A DNA stretch of 61,441 nt from an uncultured Collinsella sp. (lineage in GTDB: Bacteria; Actinomycetota; Coriobacteriia; Coriobacteriales; Coriobacteriaceae). The position numbers and the translations under genes are program-made. A model generated the notes under the pieces. That model made no database searches. It was not told the DNA's origin and was given only the letters and a program-made list of their open reading frames with translations. The DNA lies in NCBI GenBank assembly GCA_959027945.1, contig CAUFRO010000009.1:1-61441 (forward strand), written 5' to 3'. Positions 32,555 through 41,002 of this stretch are shown here, in pieces (the first letter of the stretch is position 1; each line of letters begins with the position of its first letter).

Positions 32555-32688
32555 CCGCTCGTTCGCAACTGCCTGTTCGCACACGTTTTTTGAGCGCTTG
32601 ATACGCTTTAACCCTGCGGAAACATTTTTCTGCGATAGTATCTGCGATATAGACCAGTCGAAACCCGCCCGAAAGAAAGGGGAGCGAC

Positions 32689-34026
32689 ATGAACCAGCAG
32701 AACATCGATTACGTACTCCGCTCCGTAGAGCAGCGTGACATCCGCTTTGTGCGTCTGTGGTTTGTCGACATTCTCGGCCGCCTCAAGAACTTTGCCATTA
32801 GCCCCGAGGACCTCGAGGTCGCTTTTGAGGAGGGTATTGGCTTTGACGGCTCCGCCATCGAGGGCTTTGCCACGCCCGAGGAAGCCGACATGCTGGCGTT
32901 TCCCGATGCTTCGACCTTCCAGATTCTGCCGTGGCGCCCGAGCCACAACGGCGTCGCCCGCGTGTTCTGCGACGTGTGCACTCCCGATCGCAAGCCGTTT
33001 GCCGGCGACCCGCGCGATGCCCTGCGCCGCATGTTCCGCAAGGCCGAGAAAGCTGGCTATCTGCTCAACGTGGGCGCTGAGCTGGAGTATTACTACTTCC
33101 CCGACGAACACACCCCCGAGCCGCTCGACAACGTGGGCTACTTCGATCTTTCGGTGAGCGATGCCGCCCGCGACCTGCGTCGCAATACGGTCCTCACGCT
33201 CGAGAAGATGTCCGTGCCCGTGGAGTACACCTTCCACGCCGCCGGCCGCTCGCAGCACGGCATGAGCCTGCGTCACGCCGAGGCCCTGAGCATGTCCGAC
33301 GCCATCACCACGGCCAAACTCATCATTAAGCAGCAGGCCTACGAGAGCGGTTGCCACGCCTCCTTTATGCCCAAGCCGTTGGCAGGCGAGGACGGCAGTG
33401 CTATGTTCCTGTGCCAGTCGCTATTCGACCACGACGGCAACAACGTCTTTTGGGGCGAGGGCGACGAGAAGTACCATCTCTCCGACGTTGCCAAGCACTA
33501 TATGGCCGGCATCCTGGCGCATGCCCGCGAGATCAGCGCCATCACCAACCCCACGGTCAACTCGTACAAGCGCATCACCACGGGTGGCGACTCCGTGCCG
33601 CAGTACGCCACGTGGGGCCTGCGCAACCGCGCGAGCATGGTTCGCATCCCGGTCTACAAGCCCGGCAAGCAGCTGTCCACGCGCATCGAGCTGCGCAGTC
33701 CCGATCCCATGGCCAATCCGTACCTGGTCAACGCCGTCACGCTGGCGGCTGGTCTGGACGGCATCGAGCGCAAGCTGGAGCTCCCGCCCGAGGCCACGGC
33801 CGAGACACTCAAGCTTACCGACCGTCAGATGGTCGAGGCCGGCTACACGCCGCTGCCGCGCTCGCTTAAAGAGGCGCTCGACGTGTTTGAGGACTCGCAG
33901 TTTATGAAGGATGCCCTCGGCGAGCACATCCACAGCTTCTTCCTCAAAAAGAAGCGCGACGAGTGGCATAAGTTTGAGTCTACGATCACCGAGTGGGAGA
34001 TCAAGCACTACCTGGCGAACTCCTAA
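32689..34026 (+). CDS. glnA: Glutamine synthetase, type I
   Basis: 445 residues, the length of the shorter GSI-alpha type. Metal and substrate motifs are present: GFDGSAIEGF, the ELEYYYF pair, a Gly-rich AGRSQHGMSL segment, NPTVNSYKR and the RIELRSPDPMANPYL block. It makes glutamine from glutamate, ammonia and ATP. The usual adenylylation-loop tyrosine is not evident, consistent with GSI-alpha control by regulators instead. GAAAGGGGAGCGAC precedes the ATG. An orphan OmpR-type regulator follows 50 bp later. Confidence 0.96.
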   Translation: MNQQNIDYVLRSVEQRDIRFVRLWFVDILGRLKNFAISPEDLEVAFEEGIGFDGSAIEGFATPEEADMLAFPDASTFQILPWRPSHNGVARVFCDVCTPDRKPFAGDPRDALRRMFRKAEKAGYLLNVGAELEYYYFPDEHTPEPLDNVGYFDLSVSDAARDLRRNTVLTLEKMSVPVEYTFHAAGRSQHGMSLRHAEALSMSDAITTAKLIIKQQAYESGCHASFMPKPLAGEDGSAMFLCQSLFDHDGNNVFWGEGDEKYHLSDVAKHYMAGILAHAREISAITNPTVNSYKRITTGGDSVPQYATWGLRNRASMVRIPVYKPGKQLSTRIELRSPDPMANPYLVNAVTLAAGLDGIERKLELPPEATAETLKLTDRQMVEAGYTPLPRSLKEALDVFEDSQFMKDALGEHIHSFFLKKKRDEWHKFESTITEWEIKHYLANS

Positions 34027-34076
34027 TCGCGCTGACTTGTTCCAGTACGATTGAGCTCATTTCCTTGGAGGCCGAT

Positions 34077-34739
34077 ATGTCCGAAAAGAGTGCCCTGTTC
34101 ATGGCGCGCACGACGCGCTTCCACGAGTTTGCCCGCAGCTTGACGACCACCCTGGGTGTCGAGGTGAGCCTTGCCACACCCGATTCGCCGACTGCGGCGC
34201 ACGACTTCGACCTGCTGATCCTCGACTCCGACGGCATCCGCAGCGACCGCATCGATCAGATTGCCAAATGGCTCGACGACCGCGGTGGCGTTCCCATGCT
34301 GGTGATCGTCGACGACGAGGCGCTCGGCACCCTGCGTCTGCCGAATCACGCGCATGCCGACTTTGTATGCCCCACGGCGACGCCCAACGAACTTAAGGCT
34401 CGTGCGCAGCGCCTGATGGGCGAGGAGGAGACCGTCACCGCCGACGATGTGCTCAACATCGATAACCTCGAGATTAACCTGGCTACCTACCAGGTGACAC
34501 TCGATAACGAGCCCATTGACCTGACGCTGATGGAGTACTCGCTGCTGAGCTTTTTGGCGACGCACCCCAACCGCGCCTACAGCCGCGAAGTGCTGCTGCA
34601 CCGCGTGTGGGGCTTTGAGTACTGCGGCGGCACGCGCACCGTCGACGTGCACATTCGACGCATCCGTTCCAAGGTGGGCCCGCAGATCGCGGCACACATC
34701 ACCACCGTCCGCGGCGTGGGCTATCTGTTTAAGGACTAG
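34077..34739 (+). CDS. Orphan OmpR-type regulator, GlnR-like
   Basis: 220 residues. The C-terminal half is a clear winged helix (LTLMEYSLLSFLATHPNRAYSR... ending TTVRGVGYLFKD). The N-terminal half keeps the receiver outline (DLLILDSDGI) but lacks the paired acidic residues at its start and the conserved Lys near its end, so normal phosphorylation is unlikely. No sensor kinase is nearby. Such phosphorylation-independent OmpR proteins include actinobacterial GlnR, and this one sits directly behind glnA; a nitrogen role is an inference from that. TTGGAGG precedes the ATG. Confidence 0.78.
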   Translation: MSEKSALFMARTTRFHEFARSLTTTLGVEVSLATPDSPTAAHDFDLLILDSDGIRSDRIDQIAKWLDDRGGVPMLVIVDDEALGTLRLPNHAHADFVCPTATPNELKARAQRLMGEEETVTADDVLNIDNLEINLATYQVTLDNEPIDLTLMEYSLLSFLATHPNRAYSREVLLHRVWGFEYCGGTRTVDVHIRRIRSKVGPQIAAHITTVRGVGYLFKD

Positions 34740-34743
34740 ATTT

Positions 34744-34780
34744 CCACCGCAAGGGGGACAGGCGCCTTTGCGGTGGTTTT
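34744..34780 (+). terminator. Terminator hairpin, GGGGACAGG-loop family (copy 1)
   Basis: CCACCGCAAG and TTTGCGGTGG arms around GGGGGACAGGCGCC, then TTTTG. The loop recurs at 50365, 50512 and 51471. Confidence 0.8.
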
Positions 34781-34894
34781 GCCGCAGGTGCGGGTTCCTT
34801 TCGAGTTTGCAGTAGAACTTAAGCCTTCCTAAAAGATTGCGTTCTCATACACGTGCACCCGCATATTGGGGTACAACTCATCGTGAACAATGAT

Positions 34895-34923
34895 GGCCCG
34901 CCACGTGTTTGGCGGGCCTTTGG
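34895..34923 (+). terminator. Second terminator between the GlnR-like gene and htrA
   Basis: GGCCCGCCA and a matching GGCGGGCC with loop CGTGTTT, then TTTGG. It ends a 115-bp non-coding stretch that already follows a terminator, so it may close a small transcript of its own. Confidence 0.6.
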
Positions 34924-34947
34924 TTATTTGACGAAAGGATTGCAGCT

Positions 34948-36408
34948 ATGAGCGAGAACGATTCCCAGCGTCCCCAGGATGCGGGCCACGCCGGCGAGAC
35001 TCAGCAGCAACCGCGCGTACAGGTGGAGTCGACGCCTGCCGACGGCAACATTCCCTACGTGCAGGCCTACGACACGCAGACCGGCAAGCCGCTGGGCGGC
35101 CAGCAGGTTGTAAACAAGCACACGGTGGTCAAGACCAAGACCAAAAAACTGCCGATCTTTATTACGGCGCTTGCCGGCTGTGCCTGTGGCGCTCTGCTGG
35201 TCATCGCGCTCATTATGAGCGGCACGCTCGATATCGGCGGCGGCAGGAACGCCGTGACGGCGGGTGCTTCGGGTTCATCGGCGCAAAAGATCACCATCGA
35301 CTCCGAGGATACCACGCTGGCCGAGGCCGTCTCTGCCAAGGCGTTGCCCTCCGTCGTTTCCATCACCGCCACTTCGAGCGGTAGCCAGAATGGCTCGCTT
35401 TCGCAGTCTGCCGACGAGTCGGACAGCTCGGGCAGCGTCGGCTCGGGCGTGGTGCTCGATACCGAGGGCCACATCCTCACCAACAACCACGTGGTCGATG
35501 GCTATGACCAGTACGTGGTTACCATGGACGACGGAACCACGTACGAGGCCGAGTTCGTGGGCAACGATGCCTCGAGCGACCTGGCCGTCATCAAACTCAA
35601 GGATGCTGACGCCTCAAAGCTCACGCCGATCGAGATCGGTGACTCCTCCAAGCTCAACGTGGGCGAGTGGGTCATGGCGATCGGCTCGCCGTTCGGCAAC
35701 GAGCAGTCTGTCTCCACGGGTATTGTGTCGGCGCTCTATCGCTCCACGGCCATGAGCTCTACCAACGGTAACACCATCTATGCCAACATGATCCAGACCG
35801 ATGCCGCCATCAACCCGGGCAACTCCGGCGGCGCGCTCGTCAACGACAATGGTGAGCTGGTGGGCATCAACTCGCTCATCGAGAGCTACTCGGGCTCCAG
35901 CTCGGGCGTGGGCTTTGCCATTCCGGTTAACTACGCCAAGAACATTGCCGACCAGATCATCGACGGTAAGACGCCGGTGCACCCGTACCTGGGCGCCACG
36001 CTTTCGAGCGTCAACGCGCTCAACGCCCGCACCAACAAGCTGAGCACCGATAGCGGCGCGTATGTGGCGAGCGTCGTTGAGGATGGCCCTGCTGCCAAGG
36101 CCGGCATCCAGGAGGGCGATGTCATTACCAAGCTGGGCGACGACGAGATTACGAGTGCCGATGGCCTGATCATCGCCCTGCGCAGCCACGAGGTGGGCGA
36201 GAAGGTCGAGATCACGCTCATGCGCGGCAAGGAAGAGAAGAAGGTCACCGTCGAGCTGGGCTCCGATGAGGAGCTGCAGAACCAGCAGCAGGATGACAGC
36301 GCGACCGACACCGGCAACGGCGGTATTACCGACGAGCAGCTGCGCCAGTATCTGGAGGAGCTGTTGGGCCAGCAGGGCCAGGGTCAAGGCTACGGTCAGG
36401 GCTACTAG
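34948..36408 (+). CDS. HtrA/DegP-like membrane serine protease with PDZ domain
   Basis: 486 residues. A cytoplasmic, Gln-rich N-terminus is followed by one membrane helix (about 68-90). The trypsin-like domain has the triad His in TNNHVVDGY, Asp in SSDLAVIKL and Ser in NPGNSGGAL (about residue 293). One PDZ domain (about 385-450) and a low-complexity Gln/Gly tail (QGQGQGYGQGY) end it. It degrades or refolds damaged proteins outside the membrane. CGAAAGGATTG precedes the ATG. It is transcribed alone, with its own terminator. Confidence 0.93.
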   Translation: MSENDSQRPQDAGHAGETQQQPRVQVESTPADGNIPYVQAYDTQTGKPLGGQQVVNKHTVVKTKTKKLPIFITALAGCACGALLVIALIMSGTLDIGGGRNAVTAGASGSSAQKITIDSEDTTLAEAVSAKALPSVVSITATSSGSQNGSLSQSADESDSSGSVGSGVVLDTEGHILTNNHVVDGYDQYVVTMDDGTTYEAEFVGNDASSDLAVIKLKDADASKLTPIEIGDSSKLNVGEWVMAIGSPFGNEQSVSTGIVSALYRSTAMSSTNGNTIYANMIQTDAAINPGNSGGALVNDNGELVGINSLIESYSGSSSGVGFAIPVNYAKNIADQIIDGKTPVHPYLGATLSSVNALNARTNKLSTDSGAYVASVVEDGPAAKAGIQEGDVITKLGDDEITSADGLIIALRSHEVGEKVEITLMRGKEEKKVTVELGSDEELQNQQQDDSATDTGNGGITDEQLRQYLEELLGQQGQGQGYGQGY

Positions 36409-36435
36409 CGAGCCGTATCGCGTATATCGAGGCCA

Positions 36436-36475
36436 GAGGGGGCTGTCCCATCAACGTGGGGCAGTCCCCTCTTTT
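36436..36475 (+). terminator. Terminator after htrA
   Basis: GAGGGGGCTGTCCCA and TGGGGCAGTCCCCTC pair around TCAACG, then TTTTC. Confidence 0.85.
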
Positions 36476-36658
36476 CTTATTGATCCGTTGGGGACGGAGG
36501 AAAATGGATCATTTAGAGTTGATAAGAGCATGGTTTAATCGCGCAATCCATCCCGGTGCGTCGACTGCCGATTCGATGCGGTTCGAAAGGGTTATTCGGC
36601 GCCATGGTGACCGGTGGTACTCTAGTATCCGTTTGAAATCGAGCGAAGGAGTGCCGCT

Positions 36659-38887
36659 ATGGAGCAATCGAGCCTGTTTGGTGACGGCGTGGACATCGAT
36701 ACCGAAACGCCCACGAGCACGGATACCGTTGCGCCGACCGATGCCCGTGCCCAGGCGGCAGCGCGTGCGGCCGAGCTGCGCCACGAGCTCGATTACCACG
36801 CCTATCGCTACTACATGCTCGACGCGCCCGAGATCACGGACGCCGCCTTTGACAAAATGCTCGTTGAGCTGCAAGAAATCGAGGCGACCTACCCCGACCT
36901 GGTGACGCCCGACAGCTATACCCAGCGCGTTGGCGGCTACGTGAGCGAGCAGTTTACGCCAGTCACGCACATGGCGCGCATGTATTCCATGGACGATGCC
37001 ATGGACCTGGACGAGCTCGACGCATGGCTCCAGCGCACCGAGGATGCGCTCGGTGCCGGCAGCGTCACCTATACCTGCGAGCTTAAGATCGACGGTCTGG
37101 GCGTGGCACTTACCTACCAAAACGGCACCTTTGTGCGCGCCGCCACGCGCGGCGATGGTACCACGGGCGAGGACGTGTCGCTCAACGTCCGTACCATCAA
37201 GGACGTGCCTATGCACCTGTCCGAGCCGGCGCTCGCTCACATGGGTGCCGACCGCGAGCGCACCATCGAGGTGCGCGGCGAGGTCTATATGCCCAAAGGC
37301 AGCTTTGTACGTCTGAATGAAGAGGCCGATGCCGAGGGCCGCGACCCCTTCGCCAACCCGCGCAACGCCGCTGCTGGCAGCCTGCGTCAGAAGGATCCCA
37401 AGGTTACGGCGCGGCGCGACCTGGCCACCTTTATCTATGCCATCGCCGATACCGATCCACTGCACGTCCACAGCCAGCGCGAGTTCCTCGATTGGCTGCG
37501 TAGCGCCGGCTTTAGCGTCAACCCCAACGTGGCTCGCTGTGCCACGCCGGCCGAGGTCCACGAGTTCTGCGCCCAGGCGCTCGAGCATCGCGGCGACCTG
37601 GACTACGACATCGACGGCGTGGTCGTAAAGGTCGACAGCTTTCAGCAGCAGCTCGACCTGGGCTTTACCGCCCGCGCACCGCGCTGGGCCATTGCCTTTA
37701 AGTTTCCGCCCGAGGAAAAGCAGACCGTCCTGCGCGAGATTCGCATCCAGGTGGGTCGCACCGGTGTGCTCACGCCGGTCGCCGAGTTCGACCCGGTGAC
37801 GGTTGCCGGCTCCACCATCGCGCGCGCCACGCTGCACAACATCGACGAGATTCGTCGCAAAAACGTGCGCGAGGGCGACACGATTATCGTGCACAAGGCG
37901 GGCGACGTGATTCCCGAGGTCGTGGGTCCGGTGCTCGACAAGCGCCCGGCCGATTCGGTCGACTGGCACATGCCCGAGGTCTGCCCCGTGTGCGGCAGCC
38001 CCGTGGTCCACGAGGATGGCGAGGTCGCTTACCGCTGCGTCTCCATCGATTGCCCTGCGCAGCTCAAGGAGCGCCTGCTCCACTGGGTGAGCCGCGGCTG
38101 CATGGACGTCGACGGCCTGGGCGACGAGATCGTCGACAAGATGATCGCTGCTGGCCTGATTCACGACGTCGCGGACTTCTACCAGCTCACGGTCGACGAT
38201 ATCGCCGGCCTGGACACGGGGCGTACCTATGCCAGCTCCAACAGCAAAAAGGGCGTCAAGAAGGGCGACCCCATCCCGGTAGGCCTCAAGACGGCTGAGA
38301 AAATCATCGCCGAGCTCAACAAGTCCAAGAGCCAGCCGCTCGGTCGCGTGCTGTTTGCCCTGGGTATCCGCCACGTGGGCAAGAGTGTGGGTGAGGTCAT
38401 CGCCGAGCGATTCCTGTCGATTGACAAGCTCATCTTGGCGAGCGAAGAGGATATTGCCGAGTGCGAGGGCATCGGCCCCAAGATTGCGGCGAGCGTTAAG
38501 CAGTTCCTGGCCGTGCCCGAGAACCTTGCCGTGCTGGAACGTCTGCGTCAGGCGGGCCTTTCGCTCGAGGTCGACTTGGGCGCTGCGCACGCGCAAGCCG
38601 CAGCCGACGCTGGCGTGGCGGGCGAGCTCGCCGACGCACAGCCGCTTGCGGGTCTGACCTTCGTGCTCACCGGCACGCTCGTCAACCGCACGCGCGACGA
38701 GGCGGGCGCGGCGCTCAAGGTGCTCGGCGCCAAGGTTTCGGGCAGCGTGTCAAAGAAGACGAGCTATCTGGTCGCCGGCCCCAAAGCGGGCTCCAAGCTC
38801 ACCAAGGCTGAGCAGCTGGGCGTACCCGTACTGGACGAGGATGCACTCGAGCAGATCTTGGCGACTGGTGAGGTGCCCCAGGCTTAG
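36659..38887 (+). CDS. ligA: NAD-dependent DNA ligase
   Basis: 742 residues; bacterial LigA is about 670, the extra being an N-terminal leader and a spacer before BRCT. Domains in order: Ia (HAYRYYMLDAPEITD), adenylation with the AMP-accepting Lys in ELKIDG (residue 143), OB fold, a four-Cys zinc finger (CPVCGSP...CVSIDCPAQ, about 442-465), helix-hairpin-helix repeats, and a C-terminal BRCT domain (from about 660). It seals nicks in replication and repair. GAAGGAGTGCCGCT precedes the ATG, and a perfect terminator follows. Confidence 0.97.
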   Translation: MEQSSLFGDGVDIDTETPTSTDTVAPTDARAQAAARAAELRHELDYHAYRYYMLDAPEITDAAFDKMLVELQEIEATYPDLVTPDSYTQRVGGYVSEQFTPVTHMARMYSMDDAMDLDELDAWLQRTEDALGAGSVTYTCELKIDGLGVALTYQNGTFVRAATRGDGTTGEDVSLNVRTIKDVPMHLSEPALAHMGADRERTIEVRGEVYMPKGSFVRLNEEADAEGRDPFANPRNAAAGSLRQKDPKVTARRDLATFIYAIADTDPLHVHSQREFLDWLRSAGFSVNPNVARCATPAEVHEFCAQALEHRGDLDYDIDGVVVKVDSFQQQLDLGFTARAPRWAIAFKFPPEEKQTVLREIRIQVGRTGVLTPVAEFDPVTVAGSTIARATLHNIDEIRRKNVREGDTIIVHKAGDVIPEVVGPVLDKRPADSVDWHMPEVCPVCGSPVVHEDGEVAYRCVSIDCPAQLKERLLHWVSRGCMDVDGLGDEIVDKMIAAGLIHDVADFYQLTVDDIAGLDTGRTYASSNSKKGVKKGDPIPVGLKTAEKIIAELNKSKSQPLGRVLFALGIRHVGKSVGEVIAERFLSIDKLILASEEDIAECEGIGPKIAASVKQFLAVPENLAVLERLRQAGLSLEVDLGAAHAQAAADAGVAGELADAQPLAGLTFVLTGTLVNRTRDEAGAALKVLGAKVSGSVSKKTSYLVAGPKAGSKLTKAEQLGVPVLDEDALEQILATGEVPQA

Positions 38888-38906
38888 TACATCGATAACC
38901 AAATTA

Positions 38907-38948
38907 GAAAACCTCCCGGAAAGGTTGATACTTTCCGGGAGGTTTTTA
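38907..38948 (+). terminator. Terminator after ligA
   Basis: Perfect 16-bp stem (AAAACCTCCCGGAAAG and its complement), 8-nt loop, then TTTTTATT. Confidence 0.92.
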
Positions 38949-39009
38949 TTTGGGCGTGGTGGCGGGCAGCATGATCTGCGTCATGTAGGTTGCTGAGGGT
39001 GACCCTGCG
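38946..39009 (-). pseudogene. Remnant of a MerR-type regulator C-terminus
   Basis: The minus strand reads PSATYMTQIMLPATTPK then TAA, closely like the end of the MerR protein at 40077 (DPTTYVTQITVPVTVLD). At DNA level 25 of 29 bases match around 38962-38990. About 20 codons survive; the rest of the gene is absent. Confidence 0.6.
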
Positions 39010-39104
39010 GAGCGGTGTCGTTCCGGAGCGATAGAAGATTCATTCAAAGCAAAGGGGCCCCGCAGTGAGGTCTCACAACGGGGCTGCCCCATTGTGATGA
39101 GTTT

Positions 39105-39138
39105 TATACACTTTAACATTAATATTAACGTGTATACT
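39105..39138 (+). promoter_or_regulatory. Promoter/operator of the Phd-PIN pair
   Basis: TATACAC at 39105-39111 and GTGTATA at 39130-39136 form an inverted repeat around TTAATATTAA. TATACT at 39133-39138 is a good -10. Such an overlap fits autorepression by the antitoxin. Confidence 0.6.
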
Positions 39139-39171
39139 TAGCAGTGAAGATATATGTTGAGAGGAGCAGTT

Positions 39172-39564
39172 ATGGTTACCGTCGCGTTTTCGGAACTGCG
39201 CCAAAACCTTACGCAGGTGGCCGAAAAGGTTGCCAATGAGGGCGAGGAGGTTGTGGTCTTCAAGCGGAGCAAGCCGTTGTTCAAGATCGTGCCGCTCGAC
39301 TATGAAGGTCCAGTTACGGTGGAATATGACGCTGCCCAGGAGCGTGGGGGCGCAAAACCGACGTGCGGCACGGGCAAGCCCAAGCGCGACGTGGGTACGA
39401 TGTGGCATCCCAAGATCACCTGGAAGGAGATCCGTGAGATGCTCGCGGAGAATGAGGACTACCAGGAGTATCTCGATATCGTGGCTAACATGCCAAAGGG
39501 AACGCCGCTCGATACGATGACGGTTGAAGATGAAAAGCGCGTCGCGAGGGAGCGCTACCTATGA
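39172..39564 (+). CDS. Phd/YefM-like antitoxin
   Basis: 130 residues. The N-terminal 45 residues (TVAFSELRQNLTQVAEKVANEGEEVVVFKR) are the Phd/YefM DNA-binding fold. The remainder is a longer, charged C-terminal part that would wrap the toxin. Antitoxins of this type repress their own operon and neutralise the partner. The start at 39172 has GAGAGGAG upstream. It overlaps the PIN toxin gene by ATGA, so the two are translationally coupled. Confidence 0.85.
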   Translation: MVTVAFSELRQNLTQVAEKVANEGEEVVVFKRSKPLFKIVPLDYEGPVTVEYDAAQERGGAKPTCGTGKPKRDVGTMWHPKITWKEIREMLAENEDYQEYLDIVANMPKGTPLDTMTVEDEKRVARERYL

Positions 39565-39983
39565 GGGCATTTCTCGATACCAATTTTCTGCTCGATTGCG
39601 TGCTGCCGGGCCGGCCGGAGCATGGGGCGGCGCAAACGACCAAGGGGCTCGTTGACGTGGGACTTATCGAGGGTGTTGTTTCGGCCTGCTCTCTCAAGGA
39701 CGCGTACTACATTCTCACTAAACAGGCAGGCGAGGCGCGCGCCCGCGAGGTAGTGCGCGACTGTCTTAAGAGCTACTCGGTAGAGCCTCTCGACCAAGAA
39801 GCTTGTTTTACCTCCGCCTATTCCGATGAGCCGGACTTTGAGGACGGCTGTATCCGTGCGATGGCCGAGCGTGCCGGCGTGGACTTTATCATCACGCGTG
39901 ACCGCGCCGCTTTTGTGCGCTCGACCATCAAGACCTTCTCGCCTGCAGAGTTCATCCGTGCGTTTCCGATTCCGGAGGAGTAA
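39561..39983 (+). CDS. PIN domain toxin (VapC-like ribonuclease)
   Basis: 140 residues with the PIN active-site layout: Asp in FLDTNFLLD near residue 6, a central acidic residue in YSDEPDFEDG, and Asp residues in DFIITRDRAAF. PIN toxins are Mg-dependent ribonucleases that cut tRNA or rRNA. The ATG overlaps the antitoxin stop. Overlap, size and partner make a type II toxin-antitoxin pair the best call. Confidence 0.87.
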   Translation: MRAFLDTNFLLDCVLPGRPEHGAAQTTKGLVDVGLIEGVVSACSLKDAYYILTKQAGEARAREVVRDCLKSYSVEPLDQEACFTSAYSDEPDFEDGCIRAMAERAGVDFIITRDRAAFVRSTIKTFSPAEFIRAFPIPEE

Positions 39984-40076
39984 AACCGCCATATCGGGGA
40001 TTGTCCTCGACATGGCGGTTCTCCTGTAGCTGACGCTCGTTAGTTGAGCTGCACTGCATGCCTGTCCGGGAGGTTC

Positions 40077-40925
40077 TTAATCGAGCACAGTAACGGGCAC
40101 CGTGATCTGTGTCACGTAGGTTGTGGGGTCGTCGCTGATGATGTCGTCGATGAGGGCGATCTCGCGCGAGGGCCCGGCGGGTGCCAGGTTGTGTTCGTGC
40201 ATATAGCCGAGTAGCTGCTCATAGCGCGAGCCCGCCTGCCCGTGCGTGCCGCGGAAGCTAATGGTCAAACAGCGTGCGGCGGGGCGTACCTCGACGTCGC
40301 CCAAGTACTCATCGGTGTCATCGAGCAGCAGGAAGACCTCGTCGTAGCCGTCAAAGTCACCGGCGTCAAGGCGCTCGGCGCTAATCCCAATGCCCAAGTT
40401 GCCCAGGAAGACAAAGGTCTCATGCTGGCCCTTCTGCAGTTGACGAATTTGCCACTCCAACGCATAGGCGTCGGTAGGGTTGACGCGTTCGCGCAACACG
40501 GCGCAGCGAAGCTCGGGCGCATCGATTGTGCAAATGGTATCGAGCTCGGTGTTCAAGGCATCATGCAGTAGAGCAAGCCGGTTATCGATCTTGCGCGACA
40601 CGCGCTCCAACTCGCGGCGCTTGCGCTCGATGAGCTCCTGCTGCTGAGCCAGCTGCCGCTGCATGAGGTCTACATCGCGCGTGGTCACAAACTCACGGAT
40701 CTGCGCTAGCGTCAGGTCGAGAACACGCAGGTGACTGATGGTGTTGAGGGTGGAGAGCTGCCGCGATCCGTAGTAGCGGTATCCACTCGCCGGATCGATG
40801 TGCGCCGGGTCCAGCAAGCCCATCTGCTCGTAATGGCGCAGCGTGCCCACGCTCAGGTTAAACAGGCGCGCCACCTCGCCAATACGGAGCAGGCCTTCGG
40901 TATGTTCGGTTGGCGAGTCGGTCAT
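40077..40925 (-). CDS. MerR family regulator with GyrI-like effector domain
   Basis: 282 residues. The MerR winged helix is LRIGEVARLFNLSVGTLRHYEQMGLLDP, with the second motif GYRYYGSRQLSTL. A coiled coil (about 85-130, Gln/Glu/Arg-rich) leads to a GyrI-like C-terminal domain that would bind a small molecule, like BmrR. It lies 78 bp behind a MATE exporter on the same strand. Inside the exporter's promoter is a palindrome in a 19-bp spacer, typical of MerR activators, so it probably switches on drug export. AAAGGAG precedes the ATG. Confidence 0.88.
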   Translation of the reverse strand: MTDSPTEHTEGLLRIGEVARLFNLSVGTLRHYEQMGLLDPAHIDPASGYRYYGSRQLSTLNTISHLRVLDLTLAQIREFVTTRDVDLMQRQLAQQQELIERKRRELERVSRKIDNRLALLHDALNTELDTICTIDAPELRCAVLRERVNPTDAYALEWQIRQLQKGQHETFVFLGNLGIGISAERLDAGDFDGYDEVFLLLDDTDEYLGDVEVRPAARCLTISFRGTHGQAGSRYEQLLGYMHEHNLAPAGPSREIALIDDIISDDPTTYVTQITVPVTVLD

Positions 40926-41002
40926 GGGACTGCTCCTTTCAATGGGCGGGGAAGGGGCGCCGAGGTCGTGCGGCGCGGCCGTCGTATGACACAAACGATC
41001 CG

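Noticed and set aside
36476..36510. TGATCC...GGATCA repeat before ligA as an operator
   Set aside because: The arms are only 6 bp, and the enclosed GGGGACGGAGG looks like a dispersed intergenic motif; there is too little to claim a site.
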